From contig DATJSJ010000233.1 in the NCBI GenBank assembly GCA_035504175.1, positions 1 through 17,506 on the forward strand: a stretch of DNA of 17,506 bases, written 5' to 3'. A program made the position numbers and the translations under genes. Positions 8,467-15,026 of the stretch are shown piece after piece. Source of the stretch: DATJSJ01 sp035504175. Its GTDB lineage: Bacteria > Pseudomonadota > Alphaproteobacteria > Acetobacterales > Acetobacteraceae. Under the pieces are notes generated by a model that saw nothing but the letters and a program-made list of their open reading frames with translations, ran no database searches and had not been told where the DNA came from. Within the stretch, counting starts at the first letter, position 1; the number at the start of each line of letters is the position of its first letter.

Positions 8467-8480
8467 GGTTCGATCGAACC
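8467..8480. repeat. Perfect 14-bp palindrome between convergent genes
   Basis: GGTTCGATCGAACC reads identically on both strands. It starts 9 bases after the stop of the secreted six-Cys gene. With no loop it would make a poor RNA hairpin, so it looks more like a DNA-binding site or part of a 3' structure with the neighbouring stem at 8492-8511. It superficially resembles a tRNA T-arm, but no tRNA surrounds it. Confidence 0.5.
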
Positions 8481-8491
8481 TGCTGCCGCGT

Positions 8492-8511
8492 GGCCGCACG
8501 CAACTGCGGCC
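8492..8511. terminator. Hairpin between convergent genes, possible bidirectional terminator
   Basis: GGCCGCA (8492-8498), loop CGCAAC, TGCGGCC (8505-8511): a 7-bp perfect stem in the 108-base gap between the convergent six-Cys gene and response regulator. No T-run follows, so termination efficiency is uncertain. Confidence 0.45.
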
Positions 8512-8566
8512 GGCGGCTCGGCAGGCGCTCGCATCTGGGCGCGGGGGATGCGCGCCGTCGCCGGTC

Positions 8567-9208
8567 TCAGTTGCGCAGCAAGCCCTGCGCCATGGCCAGC
8601 CGCATCAGCGCAATGTCGGAGCCGACACCGAGCTTGCCGCGAATGAGGGTGCGCGTGTTCGCCACCGTCTTCGGGCTGAGATAGAGGGCGGCGGCGATCT
8701 CGTCGGCGCTGCGGCCGTCGAGCAGCATGCGCAGGATCTCGAACTCGCGCGGCGACAGAATTTCGGCCGCCGCCGGCTGCCCGGACAGCCGGCTCAATGC
8801 CAGCGCATGGTCGATATCGGGGCTGAGCGCGGTCCGGCCGGCCAGGACCTCGAACGCCGCCTGCACGAGCGCCTGCGGCGGGCTGCTCTTGGTGACGTAG
8901 CCGCGCGCGCCGGCGCGAAACGCCTGCACCGCGAAGGCGGCGCTTTCGTGCATCGTCAGCACCAGGATGCGGGCGGCCGGATCCCAGGCGCGGATGCGCC
9001 CGATGCCCTCGATGCCGCCCATCCCCGGCATGGTCAGGTCCATGATGACGAGATCGGGCCGCAGCGACTTGAACAGCCGGTAGGCCTCGCCGGCATCGCC
9101 AGCACTGCCGGCGACGCGCAGTCCCGGCTGCTTCTGCAGCAGGGACCGATAACCTTCGCAAACGATGGCATGATCGTCCACGAGCAGGATGGTCCTCTCC
9201 CCGCTCAT
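8567..9208 (-). CDS. NarL/LuxR-type response regulator
   Basis: A 213-residue cytosolic transcription factor. The N-terminal receiver domain (about 5-122) has the acidic pair Asp11/Asp12, phospho-acceptor Asp57 in LVIMDLTMPGMGG, Thr85 and Lys107 (GYVTKS). A linker precedes a LuxR-type helix-turn-helix (about 148-205) with LSPREFEILRML, SADEIAAALYLSPKTVANTR and IRGKLGVGSD. The canonical NarL family motif has KTV.NH; here Asn-Thr replaces Asn-His. The ATG at 9208 overlaps the TGA of the upstream kinase gene (ATGA), so the two are translationally coupled and almost certainly a cognate pair. Targets are unknown. The divergent DUF2380 gene beyond the kinase is the obvious candidate. Confidence 0.95.
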   Translation of the reverse strand: MSGERTILLVDDHAIVCEGYRSLLQKQPGLRVAGSAGDAGEAYRLFKSLRPDLVIMDLTMPGMGGIEGIGRIRAWDPAARILVLTMHESAAFAVQAFRAGARGYVTKSSPPQALVQAAFEVLAGRTALSPDIDHALALSRLSGQPAAAEILSPREFEILRMLLDGRSADEIAAALYLSPKTVANTRTLIRGKLGVGSDIALMRLAMAQGLLRN

Positions 9209-10572
9209 GCGGCGGGCGCCGCGACGGCGAGGGGGATCGCGACACACAACTCCGTCCCGGCGGGCTCCCGCGGACGCAGACTCACGTGCCCGCCGAGCGC
9301 CGCCGCGCGTTCGCGGATGCCGAGCAGGCCGAGCCCCGGCCTGGGCACCAGGCCCGGTTCCGCGCGGGTTCCGTCATCCGCGACCGAGAGCCGCACCGAT
9401 TCCGCATCGGCAGCGAGCCGGACGATCACGTTGCTTGCCGCCGCATGCCGCACCGCATTGGTGATCGCCTCCTGCGCGATCCGATAGAGCCCGGCGCTGA
9501 CGGCGGCCGGCAGCGCGTCGCAGGCGCCCTCGATCGCGATGGAAAACCGCGTGGTGCCGCCGGAACCGTTCCAGCCGGCCACCAGGCCGTCCAGGCTGGC
9601 GGCGAGGCCGAGCTCGTCCAGCTCCGGTGGGCGCAGGCGCAGCAGCACGCCTCTGACCCCCGCCATCATGCGCGCGGCGATGGCGCCGATGCGGTCGCAT
9701 TCGGGAACCAGCGCCGGGCAGTCCTGCACGGCGGTCTGGCGGATCGAAGCCGTGAGTGCCGCGATCGCCGCGAGGCATTGGCCGAATTCGTCGTGCAGCT
9801 CGCGCGCGAGGTGCCGTCGCTCCTCGTCCTGCAACGCGACCAGACGGCGCATCAGCGCGTTGCGTTCGGCGAGCGTCGCGTCCAGCCGCGCGGCGAGACG
9901 ATTGAACACCTCGCCGATCGCCGACAGCTCGGCGAGGTCGAAGCGCGGCAATCGGGTCGAGAGGTCGTCAGCGGCGAGCCGTTCCAGGCCGGCCCGGATC
10001 GTCCGCGTCGGCCGCAGCACCCGTGCCAGTGCCGCGTAGACGAGGGCGCACAGCACCGCCAGCGTCGCGGCCATCACCGCCAGCACGGGGCCGAGTTCCC
10101 GCCAGGCCTGCGCGATGACCGTCGCCGGATCGAACGTCACCGCGATCTCGCCGCGGGTTTCGTCACCGATCCTGACCGGGTGCGTCACCGCCCGTCCCGG
10201 CGCGAAGGCCGCGCGGTAGAGGGCGGCGAAGAGGGCGGGCGCCGTTGCCGGCTGCGCTCCGCCGCAGAAGCGCTGCACGACGCCGTCGCCCGGGTCGCGC
10301 CAGGCGATGCAGAGGCCGGGCGCCGCGACGAGTTGCGCGATGCCCTGCAACCCCGGGGCGGCGTCGGGCGGGTGAGTGATCCAGCGGGATTGCTGCGCCT
10401 GCAGCGCCACCTCGCGCGCCGCGAGGGCGGCGATCCAGGCGGCGTGGCGGCGGGCACCGGTGTCGCGGGCGACCAGCAGGCAGGCGGCGGCCGCGACGAA
10501 ACAGGCGGCGGCGAGGACGACGACCCGCAGCGCGATCCGAAGCTTCAGGTCAGGCGAGCGAAGCATGGCCAT
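9205..10572 (-). CDS. NarX/UhpB-type sensor histidine kinase (HAMP, HisKA_3)
   Basis: A 455-residue inner-membrane sensor kinase. TM1 spans about 12-35, a periplasmic domain of about 125 residues lies at 36-162, TM2 is at 163-185 and a HAMP linker at 186-235. The dimerisation box EERRHLARELHDEFGQ has phospho-acceptor His260 (HisKA_3). The ATP-binding domain shows N-box AQEAITNAVRHAAA (Asn372), a D-box VADDG (400-401) and the G-box GLGLLGIRERAAALGG (413-428), typical of the NarX/DesK class. The periplasmic domain has no family I recognise; it contains cysteines in GLCIAW and RFCGG. Two in-frame ATGs (10572 and 10566) are possible starts. Its stop overlaps the response regulator start. It is divergent from the secreted DUF2380 gene with 149 bases between. 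Confidence 0.95.
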   Translation of the reverse strand: MAMLRSPDLKLRIALRVVVLAAACFVAAAACLLVARDTGARRHAAWIAALAAREVALQAQQSRWITHPPDAAPGLQGIAQLVAAPGLCIAWRDPGDGVVQRFCGGAQPATAPALFAALYRAAFAPGRAVTHPVRIGDETRGEIAVTFDPATVIAQAWRELGPVLAVMAATLAVLCALVYAALARVLRPTRTIRAGLERLAADDLSTRLPRFDLAELSAIGEVFNRLAARLDATLAERNALMRRLVALQDEERRHLARELHDEFGQCLAAIAALTASIRQTAVQDCPALVPECDRIGAIAARMMAGVRGVLLRLRPPELDELGLAASLDGLVAGWNGSGGTTRFSIAIEGACDALPAAVSAGLYRIAQEAITNAVRHAAASNVIVRLAADAESVRLSVADDGTRAEPGLVPRPGLGLLGIRERAAALGGHVSLRPREPAGTELCVAIPLAVAAPAA

Positions 10573-10721
10573 GCGCGCACCGCATTCCGCCGCAGCGCGC
10601 GCGGGCTGGCAAGGCGGACACGACAGATCGGGAGATTTGCCCGGATGGTCCCGGGCTCCGGTCCCTATCGCCGCCTTCGCCGCGGACCTACCAGGAGCCC
10701 TCCCAGGCAGGAGATTTCCCG
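10573..10721. promoter_or_regulatory. Divergent control region between the kinase/regulator operon and the DUF2380 gene
   Basis: 149 bases that must contain promoters in both directions. A small dyad GCCCGG (10639-10644), loop ATGGTC, CCGGGC (10651-10656) lies near the centre. AGGAG occurs twice, at about 10692-10696 and at 10708-10713 (GCAGGAGA); the second is the ribosome site for the ATG at 10722. No strong -35/-10 pair is visible by eye. Autoregulation by the adjacent NarL-type regulator is plausible. Confidence 0.4.
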
Positions 10722-11315
10722 ATGATCCGCTCCGGCATGCTGTTGGCGGCCTTCTTGACCCTTGGCGTTCTTCCCGCCCGGGCCGAACGGGCTGCCGGTT
10801 TCGACAGCGATGGGATCGCGGGTACGTCGGGTGCCGTCGCGTCGCATCATCCCGGCATGCAGATCGCGGACGCGGCCGAGACCGCGGCGCCGATCCGGAT
10901 CGCGGTGTTCCCGTTCGAATACAGCGATTTCAGCGCCGACGGCCCGTATCACCTGACGCGCGATGCCGATCTCGCTTATGTGCAGTCGGTCACCGATGCG
11001 GTGCGGCAGGCGCTGGCGCAATCCGGGCGCTACGTTCTGGTGGATACCGACCCGGCGCTGGCGGCGCGCGGTTTCTACGGTTGCGACGGCTGCGATGTCG
11101 CCGTTGCCGCGCGGCTGGGCGCCGGTCAGTCGCTGGTGGGTGTCGTGCGGCGGATCAGTCGCACCGAGTACACGATCGGCTTTCGCCTCCGCGACGTCCG
11201 TACCGGGACGGTGCTGGAGGACGCGGCGAGCGGGCTGCGCATGGGGGCCGATTATTCCTGGAAGATGGGCGCGGTGCAGTTGATCCGCGACCGCTTGCTG
11301 TCGGGCGCCCGGTAG
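10722..11315 (+). CDS. Secreted DUF2380 protein
   Basis: A 197-residue exported protein matching DUF2380. The signal peptide ends about residue 21 (ARA/ER). A variable stretch follows, then the domain: IRIAVFPFEYSDFSADGPYH (58-77), QSVTDAVRQALAQSGRYVLVD (88-108), a CxxC pair YGCDGCDVAVAARLGAGQSLVG (Cys121/Cys124), RRISRTEYTIGFRLRDVRTGTV and GLRMGADYSW near the end. The fold resembles small periplasmic proteins that assemble alpha/beta layers; no activity is established to my knowledge. The CxxC could bind metal or haem-like ligands or form a disulfide. The start is supported by GCAGGAGA about 8 bases upstream. It sits divergently beside a NarL-type two-component pair, an arrangement I recall near quinoprotein dehydrogenase loci in methylotrophs, but no dehydrogenase is present here. 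Confidence 0.85.
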   Translation: MIRSGMLLAAFLTLGVLPARAERAAGFDSDGIAGTSGAVASHHPGMQIADAAETAAPIRIAVFPFEYSDFSADGPYHLTRDADLAYVQSVTDAVRQALAQSGRYVLVDTDPALAARGFYGCDGCDVAVAARLGAGQSLVGVVRRISRTEYTIGFRLRDVRTGTVLEDAASGLRMGADYSWKMGAVQLIRDRLLSGAR

Positions 11316-11565
11316 CGGGCGTCCGATCGCCGCGACGCGTCGGTCGCGCTGCGGCCACACCTTGGGGCGCAAGTTGGAGACGCGAGCAACCGGCCGGAGT
11401 CGGCCTGCCGTGAAACCGGATACGGCGCAGGCGATGCCGTCGGCCCTCTGACGGAACCCGTCGCGGTCACCTTGCTCGCGCGCAGTCGCCCGTCGCCCGG
11501 CGGCCCGTCGTCTCTTGCCGTTGTTTCCTGGCGATCGTGATGCGCCGGGCCGCGGTGCAGACGTG
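11316..11565. other. Gene-free gap between convergent genes
   Basis: A 250-base gap between the convergent DUF2380 and rhaM genes. I see no supported reading frame, RNA gene or strong terminator. It contains short GC-rich repeats such as repeated CCCGTCG units around 11485-11510. Possibly decayed sequence or 3' UTRs. Confidence 0.4.
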
Positions 11566-11895
11566 TCAGTCGGTGTGGAACACCTCCTGCATCGGCGCCC
11601 ACCATTCGCCGGTGGCGCGGGAGGGCAGCGGGTCCTGGCACGGTGCGGTCAGCGCCCACCAGCGCTGCGTCGCCGGATCGGCCGCCATGCGCGCCATGTC
11701 GGCGGCGAAGTCGCTGCCGTGATACTCGAAGCTGGCGAACAGCCAGTTCTCCGGCTCGCGCAGGAAGATCGAGTAGTTGCGGATGTGGCAGGCGGCGATG
11801 GTCGCGAGCACGTCGTCCCAGACCGCCGCGTGCAGCCTTTTGTACTCCGCGGCGTGCTCCGGCCGCAGCCGGATCACCGTTCCCATGCGCTGCAT
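11566..11895 (-). CDS. rhaM: L-rhamnose mutarotase
   Basis: Interconverts alpha and beta anomers of L-rhamnose in the cytosol, supplying the anomer used by rhamnose isomerase or dehydrogenase. The 109-residue product matches E. coli YiiL/RhaM (104 residues) throughout. Tyr18 and His22 in EYKRLHAAVW are the likely catalytic pair. Tyr41 in NYSIFL, the Trp pair in QRWW (79-80) and the C-terminal MQEVFHTD are conserved. Starts are possible at 11895 and 11886 (three codons later). Neither has a strong ribosome site, and I keep the longer one, whose Tyr18/His22 numbering equals E. coli. No rhamnose isomerase, kinase or aldolase is in the window. The nearest carbohydrate gene set is the ABC transporter about 2 kb away. 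It follows the PEP-CTERM gene on the same strand, but a hairpin lies in between, so a separate promoter is likely. Confidence 0.9.
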   Translation of the reverse strand: MQRMGTVIRLRPEHAAEYKRLHAAVWDDVLATIAACHIRNYSIFLREPENWLFASFEYHGSDFAADMARMAADPATQRWWALTAPCQDPLPSRATGEWWAPMQEVFHTD

Positions 11896-11966
11896 GATGC
11901 GATCGCGTTATGGCGTATCGGTTGTCATTGGCGACCGCTTAACATTGCGGCCGCGACGAAGCCAGC

Positions 11967-11981
11967 CGGGACTCGGTCCCG
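11967..11981 (-). terminator. Hairpin downstream of the PEP-CTERM gene
   Basis: CGGGAC (11967-11972), loop TCG, GTCCCG (11976-11981): a 6-bp stem 15 bases past the stop of the minus-strand PEP-CTERM gene and upstream of rhaM. A T-run is lacking. It may end the PEP-CTERM transcript. Confidence 0.4.
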
Positions 11982-11996
11982 ATCCGTGCAATCGAT

Positions 11997-12737
11997 TCAG
12001 CCGCGGCGGCGCCGGCACCATCCCAGGCAGACCAGCGCCGCGCCGAGCAGCGCCAGGCTGCCGGGTTCCGGCACCGTGGTGGCAATCCCGCTCACGCCCG
12101 CCTGGGCGAACGGGGTGTCGGTCACGGCAAGACTGGGGGTCGCGTAGCCGAGGGCGAAGGTGCCGACGGGCAGGGCGGTGAAATCGACGTTGATCAGGTC
12201 GCCGGCGCCGAACACCGCATTGCCGCTCATCGTGAGGGTGACCTCATAGAGCGAGAAGTTGAGGATCGGGTTTGTCGTCGGATCGTAGAGCGCAGGGAAC
12301 AGCGCGTAGTCCGCCGACCGCAGGTCCGTGAAGGCGACGATGTCCCCATCCAGCAGTCCAAGCGTGCCGTAGACCTCGCCACGGGTCATCAGGGTGTCAG
12401 CGCTGAGGCCGCCGACCGCAACCGATGTCGAGGCGCCATTCGCGGCGGGCACGTGGAGCTGCGCGCCGGTGACGGGGTTTGCGGTCAGCCCGTTTGCGGG
12501 ATTGTTCGGGACGGCGAATATCAGCAGGAGGGTGCCGGTATCCACTGAACTGGTGGACGACTGGTACAGGTCCAGACTCTGCGTGCCGATCGCATTGACC
12601 GAACCGTTGAAGACGGGACAGTTGCCCTGGGCACAGGAGGTGCCGAAACCCGGCCCCACGACGATCGACGCGGCTGCCTCATGGCTGCCCAAGGCAAGCG
12701 CGAGAAGCAATGTCGCGACGCTAACGATCCTCGTCAT
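11997..12737 (-). CDS. PEP-CTERM sorting-domain surface protein
   Basis: A 246-residue exported protein. The N-terminus MTRIVSVATLLLALALGSHEAAAS is a signal peptide. The C-terminus carries the tripartite PEP-CTERM signal: VPEPGSLALLG, a short hydrophobic helix, and the basic end CRRRRG. Such proteins are processed by an exosortase (EpsH/XrtA type) and released or anchored at the envelope, often together with exopolysaccharide. The central region is rich in Ser, Thr, Gly and hydrophobic beta-strand-like runs (SVNAIGTQSLDLYQSS, AVPNNPANGLTANPV) with two cysteines in CAQGNCP, and gives no further family clue. I chose the ATG at 12737 because it directly begins the signal peptide; a GTG seven codons upstream at 12758 is the alternative. 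No exosortase is in this window and must be encoded elsewhere if the tag is functional. Confidence 0.87.
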   Translation of the reverse strand: MTRIVSVATLLLALALGSHEAAASIVVGPGFGTSCAQGNCPVFNGSVNAIGTQSLDLYQSSTSSVDTGTLLLIFAVPNNPANGLTANPVTGAQLHVPAANGASTSVAVGGLSADTLMTRGEVYGTLGLLDGDIVAFTDLRSADYALFPALYDPTTNPILNFSLYEVTLTMSGNAVFGAGDLINVDFTALPVGTFALGYATPSLAVTDTPFAQAGVSGIATTVPEPGSLALLGAALVCLGWCRRRRG

Positions 12738-13060
12738 GGCCGCTGTCCCCCCCAGCACTGACGCTCTTCGAAGGCGCGGGGCGACCCAGGTTGCGATCCG
12801 CCTGTCCGCGCCCGCCCGCTTCCGGGCAGCAAATCATTCCGGAAAACCATCGTAACAATAGGCACGACCTGCGGCTTCGGCCAACGGTTTTCTGAGCGTG
12901 GCCCAGCGGGATCCGTATTGCAGTGCGATGAACCCGGAAGATCGCGCCCGGTCGGCAGGCCAGAGCCCGGCACGAGGTTCCTGACATGGGCGGAATGGCC
13001 GGCATGAGGCGCGAGGCCGGATCGGGGAGCGGATGCGCCTTGGCGAGCGGCGCGCAGCCG
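12738..13060. other. Intergenic region upstream of the PEP-CTERM gene
   Basis: 323 bases between the GntR stop and the PEP-CTERM start, both minus strand. It contains a candidate minus-strand promoter (12855-12884, listed separately), bracketed by the dyad GAAAACC (12842-12848) and GGTTTTC (12886-12892). The relatively AT-rich stretch 12830-12895 contrasts with flanking GC-rich DNA. Open frames here have no recognisable protein features. Nothing else is supported. Confidence 0.45.
12855..12884 (-). promoter_or_regulatory. Candidate promoter for the PEP-CTERM gene
   Basis: On the minus strand, TTGGCC (12884-12879), an 18-base spacer, then TATTGT (12860-12855), about 118 bases upstream of the ATG. 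The flanking dyad at 12842-12892 could be a regulator site overlapping the promoter. Found by eye and unscored. Confidence 0.35.
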
Positions 13061-13741
13061 TCAGCCACCGCGGTCGCGCAGCCGGGCGAGCACGTTGTCG
13101 CGGCTGTGCGCCAGGTGGTCCGCGAGCGTGGACAACGCCGCCTCGCGGTCGCGGCGCGCCAGCGCGGCGACGATCGCGTCGTGCTCCCGCTGCGCGCGGG
13201 CGATGTTGCCGGCGTCCCAGGATTCCAGCGAGTAGACCCGCGCGGTCTGGGTCTGGTGCAGGATCGTGCCGTGCCAGCCGATGATCAGCGCATTGCCGGC
13301 GAGCGTCGCCAGATGCGTGTGCAGCGCGTGGTCGAGCCGCAGCGCCTCGCGCAGATCGGCGCGGCTGCGGCGGCGGCTGCGCGCGGCATAGCCGGCGGCG
13401 ATCGCCGCGAGCTGCTCGAGGAACGCGTCATCGACGCGACCGGCCGCGAGGCCCGCCTCGATCGCCTGGCGCTCCAGCATCAGCCGCGCCTCGTAGAGCT
13501 CGGCGACGTCGCTGTGGGTGAAGCGGCGGACCTGGGAGAAACGGCGCGTCGCGACCTCGATCAGCCCGTCGCGCTGCAGCATCAGCAGCGCCTCCTTCAC
13601 CGGGGTCGGGCTGATCGACAGCATCTGGCCGAGCTCCTCCGGCAGCAGGCGATGACCGGGCGGCAGCTCGCCGCGGGTGATGCGGTCGCGCAGCTCGCGG
13701 TAGGCCTGCTCGGCAAGCGTGGATCGGACCAGTCCGGCCAT
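13061..13741 (-). CDS. GntR-family repressor, FadR/FCD type
   Basis: A 226-residue cytosolic transcription regulator. The winged helix occupies about residues 8-72: STLAEQAYRELRDRITRGELPPG, then LLPEELGQMLSISPTPVKEALLMLQRDGLIE, the standard GntR helix-turn-helix and wing start. Residues about 78-220 form an all-helical FCD ligand-binding domain with its usual polar metal-site positions: LDHALHTHLATLAGN, EHDAIVAALARRD and a final DHLAHSRDN. The ATG at 13741 has AAGGCG upstream. The frame stays open for 45 further codons upstream but those lack homology. The gene is divergent from the sugar ABC transporter, with a perfect palindrome in the 150-base gap, so it most likely represses that operon and itself until an intracellular sugar-derived ligand binds (inference). 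Confidence 0.95.
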   Translation of the reverse strand: MAGLVRSTLAEQAYRELRDRITRGELPPGHRLLPEELGQMLSISPTPVKEALLMLQRDGLIEVATRRFSQVRRFTHSDVAELYEARLMLERQAIEAGLAAGRVDDAFLEQLAAIAAGYAARSRRRSRADLREALRLDHALHTHLATLAGNALIIGWHGTILHQTQTARVYSLESWDAGNIARAQREHDAIVAALARRDREAALSTLADHLAHSRDNVLARLRDRGG

Positions 13742-13781
13742 GCAACGCCTTGTAGCGCCCTCGCGGCGCGGCGGACAACGA

Positions 13782-13795
13782 TGGAAAATTTTCCA
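13782..13795. promoter_or_regulatory. Perfect 14-bp palindrome, probable GntR operator
   Basis: TGGAAAATTTTCCA reads identically on both strands and is the only AT-rich stretch in the gap. It lies 41 bases before the GntR ATG and 97 before the binding-protein ATG, upstream of the candidate promoter at 13809. Size and symmetry suit a dimeric GntR/FCD regulator. Assignment rests on position and symmetry only. Confidence 0.65.
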
Positions 13796-13808
13796 CCGAC
13801 CATCCGGC

Positions 13809-13838
13809 TTGCCATGTCCCTGGCGGGGCGCGTAGCCT
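13809..13838 (+). promoter_or_regulatory. Candidate promoter of the ABC transporter operon
   Basis: TTGCCA (13809-13814), an 18-base spacer, then TAGCCT (13833-13838), about 54 bases before the start codon at 13892. The presumed operator ends 13 bases upstream of the -35 box. Weak -10 match, assigned by eye. Confidence 0.35.
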
Positions 13839-13891
13839 GCGCCCGGAATGGCCCGGCCCAGAACCGGGAGCAGCACGGGAGGAGGCAGCGA

Positions 13892-14938
13892 ATGAAGCAG
13901 CAGTCACGGCGACAGCTCTGGGCGGCATGTCTGGCCCTCGGGGCGGCGCTCGGCCTTGCGGCGGCGCCGGCCAAGGCCGATCCCGCCAGCACCAAAGTGG
14001 CGCTGGTTCCCGGCGGGCCGCATCCGTATTTCGCCGCCTGGGCGCAGGCCGGCAAGGACGCCGTGCGCGACTTCCATCTCGGCGCCGCCGACTACAAGGT
14101 GCCACCGAGCTGGAACCTGAGCCAGCAGAACGATTTGATCGAGAGCCTGGCGAGCCAGGGCTACAACGCCTTCCTGATCTTCCCCGGCGACGCGGTCGGC
14201 ACCCGCCCGGTCGTCGCCGAGCTCGCCGACAACGGCATCCCGACCATCGCGCTGGCCGGCTGCCTGCAGGATCCGAGCAAGGCGCTGTTCTGCCTCGGCA
14301 CCGACACCGGGCACTCCGCCTATCTCGGCACCAAGGAGCTGATCCGCGCGATGGGCGGCCACGGCCGCATCGCGCATTTCACCGGCTTCCTGGTCGATCC
14401 CAACACCAAGCTGCGCATGGCGGCGGTCAAGCAGGCGGTGGATGAAACGCATGGCGCGGTGACGCTGGTGCAAACGATCGCCGACATCGACGCGCCGGAG
14501 CCGGCGCAGGACAAGATCAACTCCTTCCTCGCGACTCAGGGCAAAAATATCGACGGCATCATCACCACCGCCTGGATTCCCGCGGTCGTCGCGTCCGAGG
14601 CGCTGCGCAAGATCGGCGACAAGCGCATCAAGATGGTCGGCATCGACCACGATCCCGTCGTGCTGAAGGCGATCAAGGACGGCTACGTCACCGGCACGAT
14701 GCTGCAGAATCCGTACGGCCAGGGCTACGTCGGCTCGTACGTGATGGCCAGGCTCGCCTCCGGCTGCAAGGTCAACCCGAACGCGCCGTTCGCTCACACC
14801 GCGCAGACTGCGCGCTTCATCGATAGCGGCACCGCCTTCGCGGGTCCGGCCGATGTCGACCACTACCTCGACAAGATGCGCGCGGTGACCAAGACGCTGC
14901 TGGCCGATTTCCAGCAGAAATACCTGATCTGCCCGTGA
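13892..14938 (+). CDS. Sugar ABC transporter periplasmic binding protein (CUT2, Peripla_BP_4)
   Basis: A 348-residue periplasmic ligand-binding protein of the ribose/rhamnose/autoinducer-2 class. The signal peptide is MKQQSRRQLWAACLALG through a PAKA/DP cleavage at about residue 29. The mature protein begins with the first beta strand TKVALVPGGPHPYF. Family features follow: IESLASQGYNAFLIFPGD, NGIPTIALAG, FCLGTDTGHSAYLGTKEL, GRIAHFTGF, GIITTAWIPAVVASEALR and KMVGIDHDPVVLKAIKDGYVTGTMLQNPYGQGYVG. Cysteines at CLQDPSKALFC may pair. GGGAGGAGG about 7 bases before the ATG is a strong ribosome site, suiting high expression. It is first in an operon with two permeases and an ATPase. The substrate cannot be assigned from sequence alone; the nearby rhaM hints at a deoxyhexose. 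Confidence 0.94.
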   Translation: MKQQSRRQLWAACLALGAALGLAAAPAKADPASTKVALVPGGPHPYFAAWAQAGKDAVRDFHLGAADYKVPPSWNLSQQNDLIESLASQGYNAFLIFPGDAVGTRPVVAELADNGIPTIALAGCLQDPSKALFCLGTDTGHSAYLGTKELIRAMGGHGRIAHFTGFLVDPNTKLRMAAVKQAVDETHGAVTLVQTIADIDAPEPAQDKINSFLATQGKNIDGIITTAWIPAVVASEALRKIGDKRIKMVGIDHDPVVLKAIKDGYVTGTMLQNPYGQGYVGSYVMARLASGCKVNPNAPFAHTAQTARFIDSGTAFAGPADVDHYLDKMRAVTKTLLADFQQKYLICP

Positions 14939-14947
14939 GCCTCGCGT

Positions 14948-14995
14948 CCGGCCGCATTTCTCCTCGTCGCGCATCCGGGGAGTCCATGCGGCCGG
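14948..14995 (+). ncRNA. Intercistronic stem-loop after the binding-protein gene
   Basis: CCGGCCGCAT (14948-14957) pairs perfectly with ATGCGGCCGG (14986-14995). The 28-base loop holds a further imperfect CTCC/GGAG pairing. It starts 9 bases after the binding-protein stop and ends 31 bases before the first permease. Such stems after solute-binding-protein genes (malE-malF is the classic case) protect the upstream message or partly terminate transcription, giving an excess of binding protein over membrane components. Confidence 0.6.
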
Positions 14996-15026
14996 CGCTA
15001 TCACGCCGACCGCGGCCGTCCGTTCC

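Noticed and set aside
8460..8500. tRNA-like T-arm (GGTTCGATCGAACC)
   Set aside because: No acceptor, D or anticodon arms can be assembled around it; it is simply a palindrome.
7034..8503. 489-codon minus-strand frame
   Set aside because: Shadow of the molybdopterin-fold gene and antisense to the six-Cys gene; low-complexity Arg/Ala composition.
12721..13068. 115-codon minus-strand frame upstream of the PEP-CTERM gene
   Set aside because: No recognisable features, no ribosome site, and it overlaps the candidate PEP-CTERM promoter.
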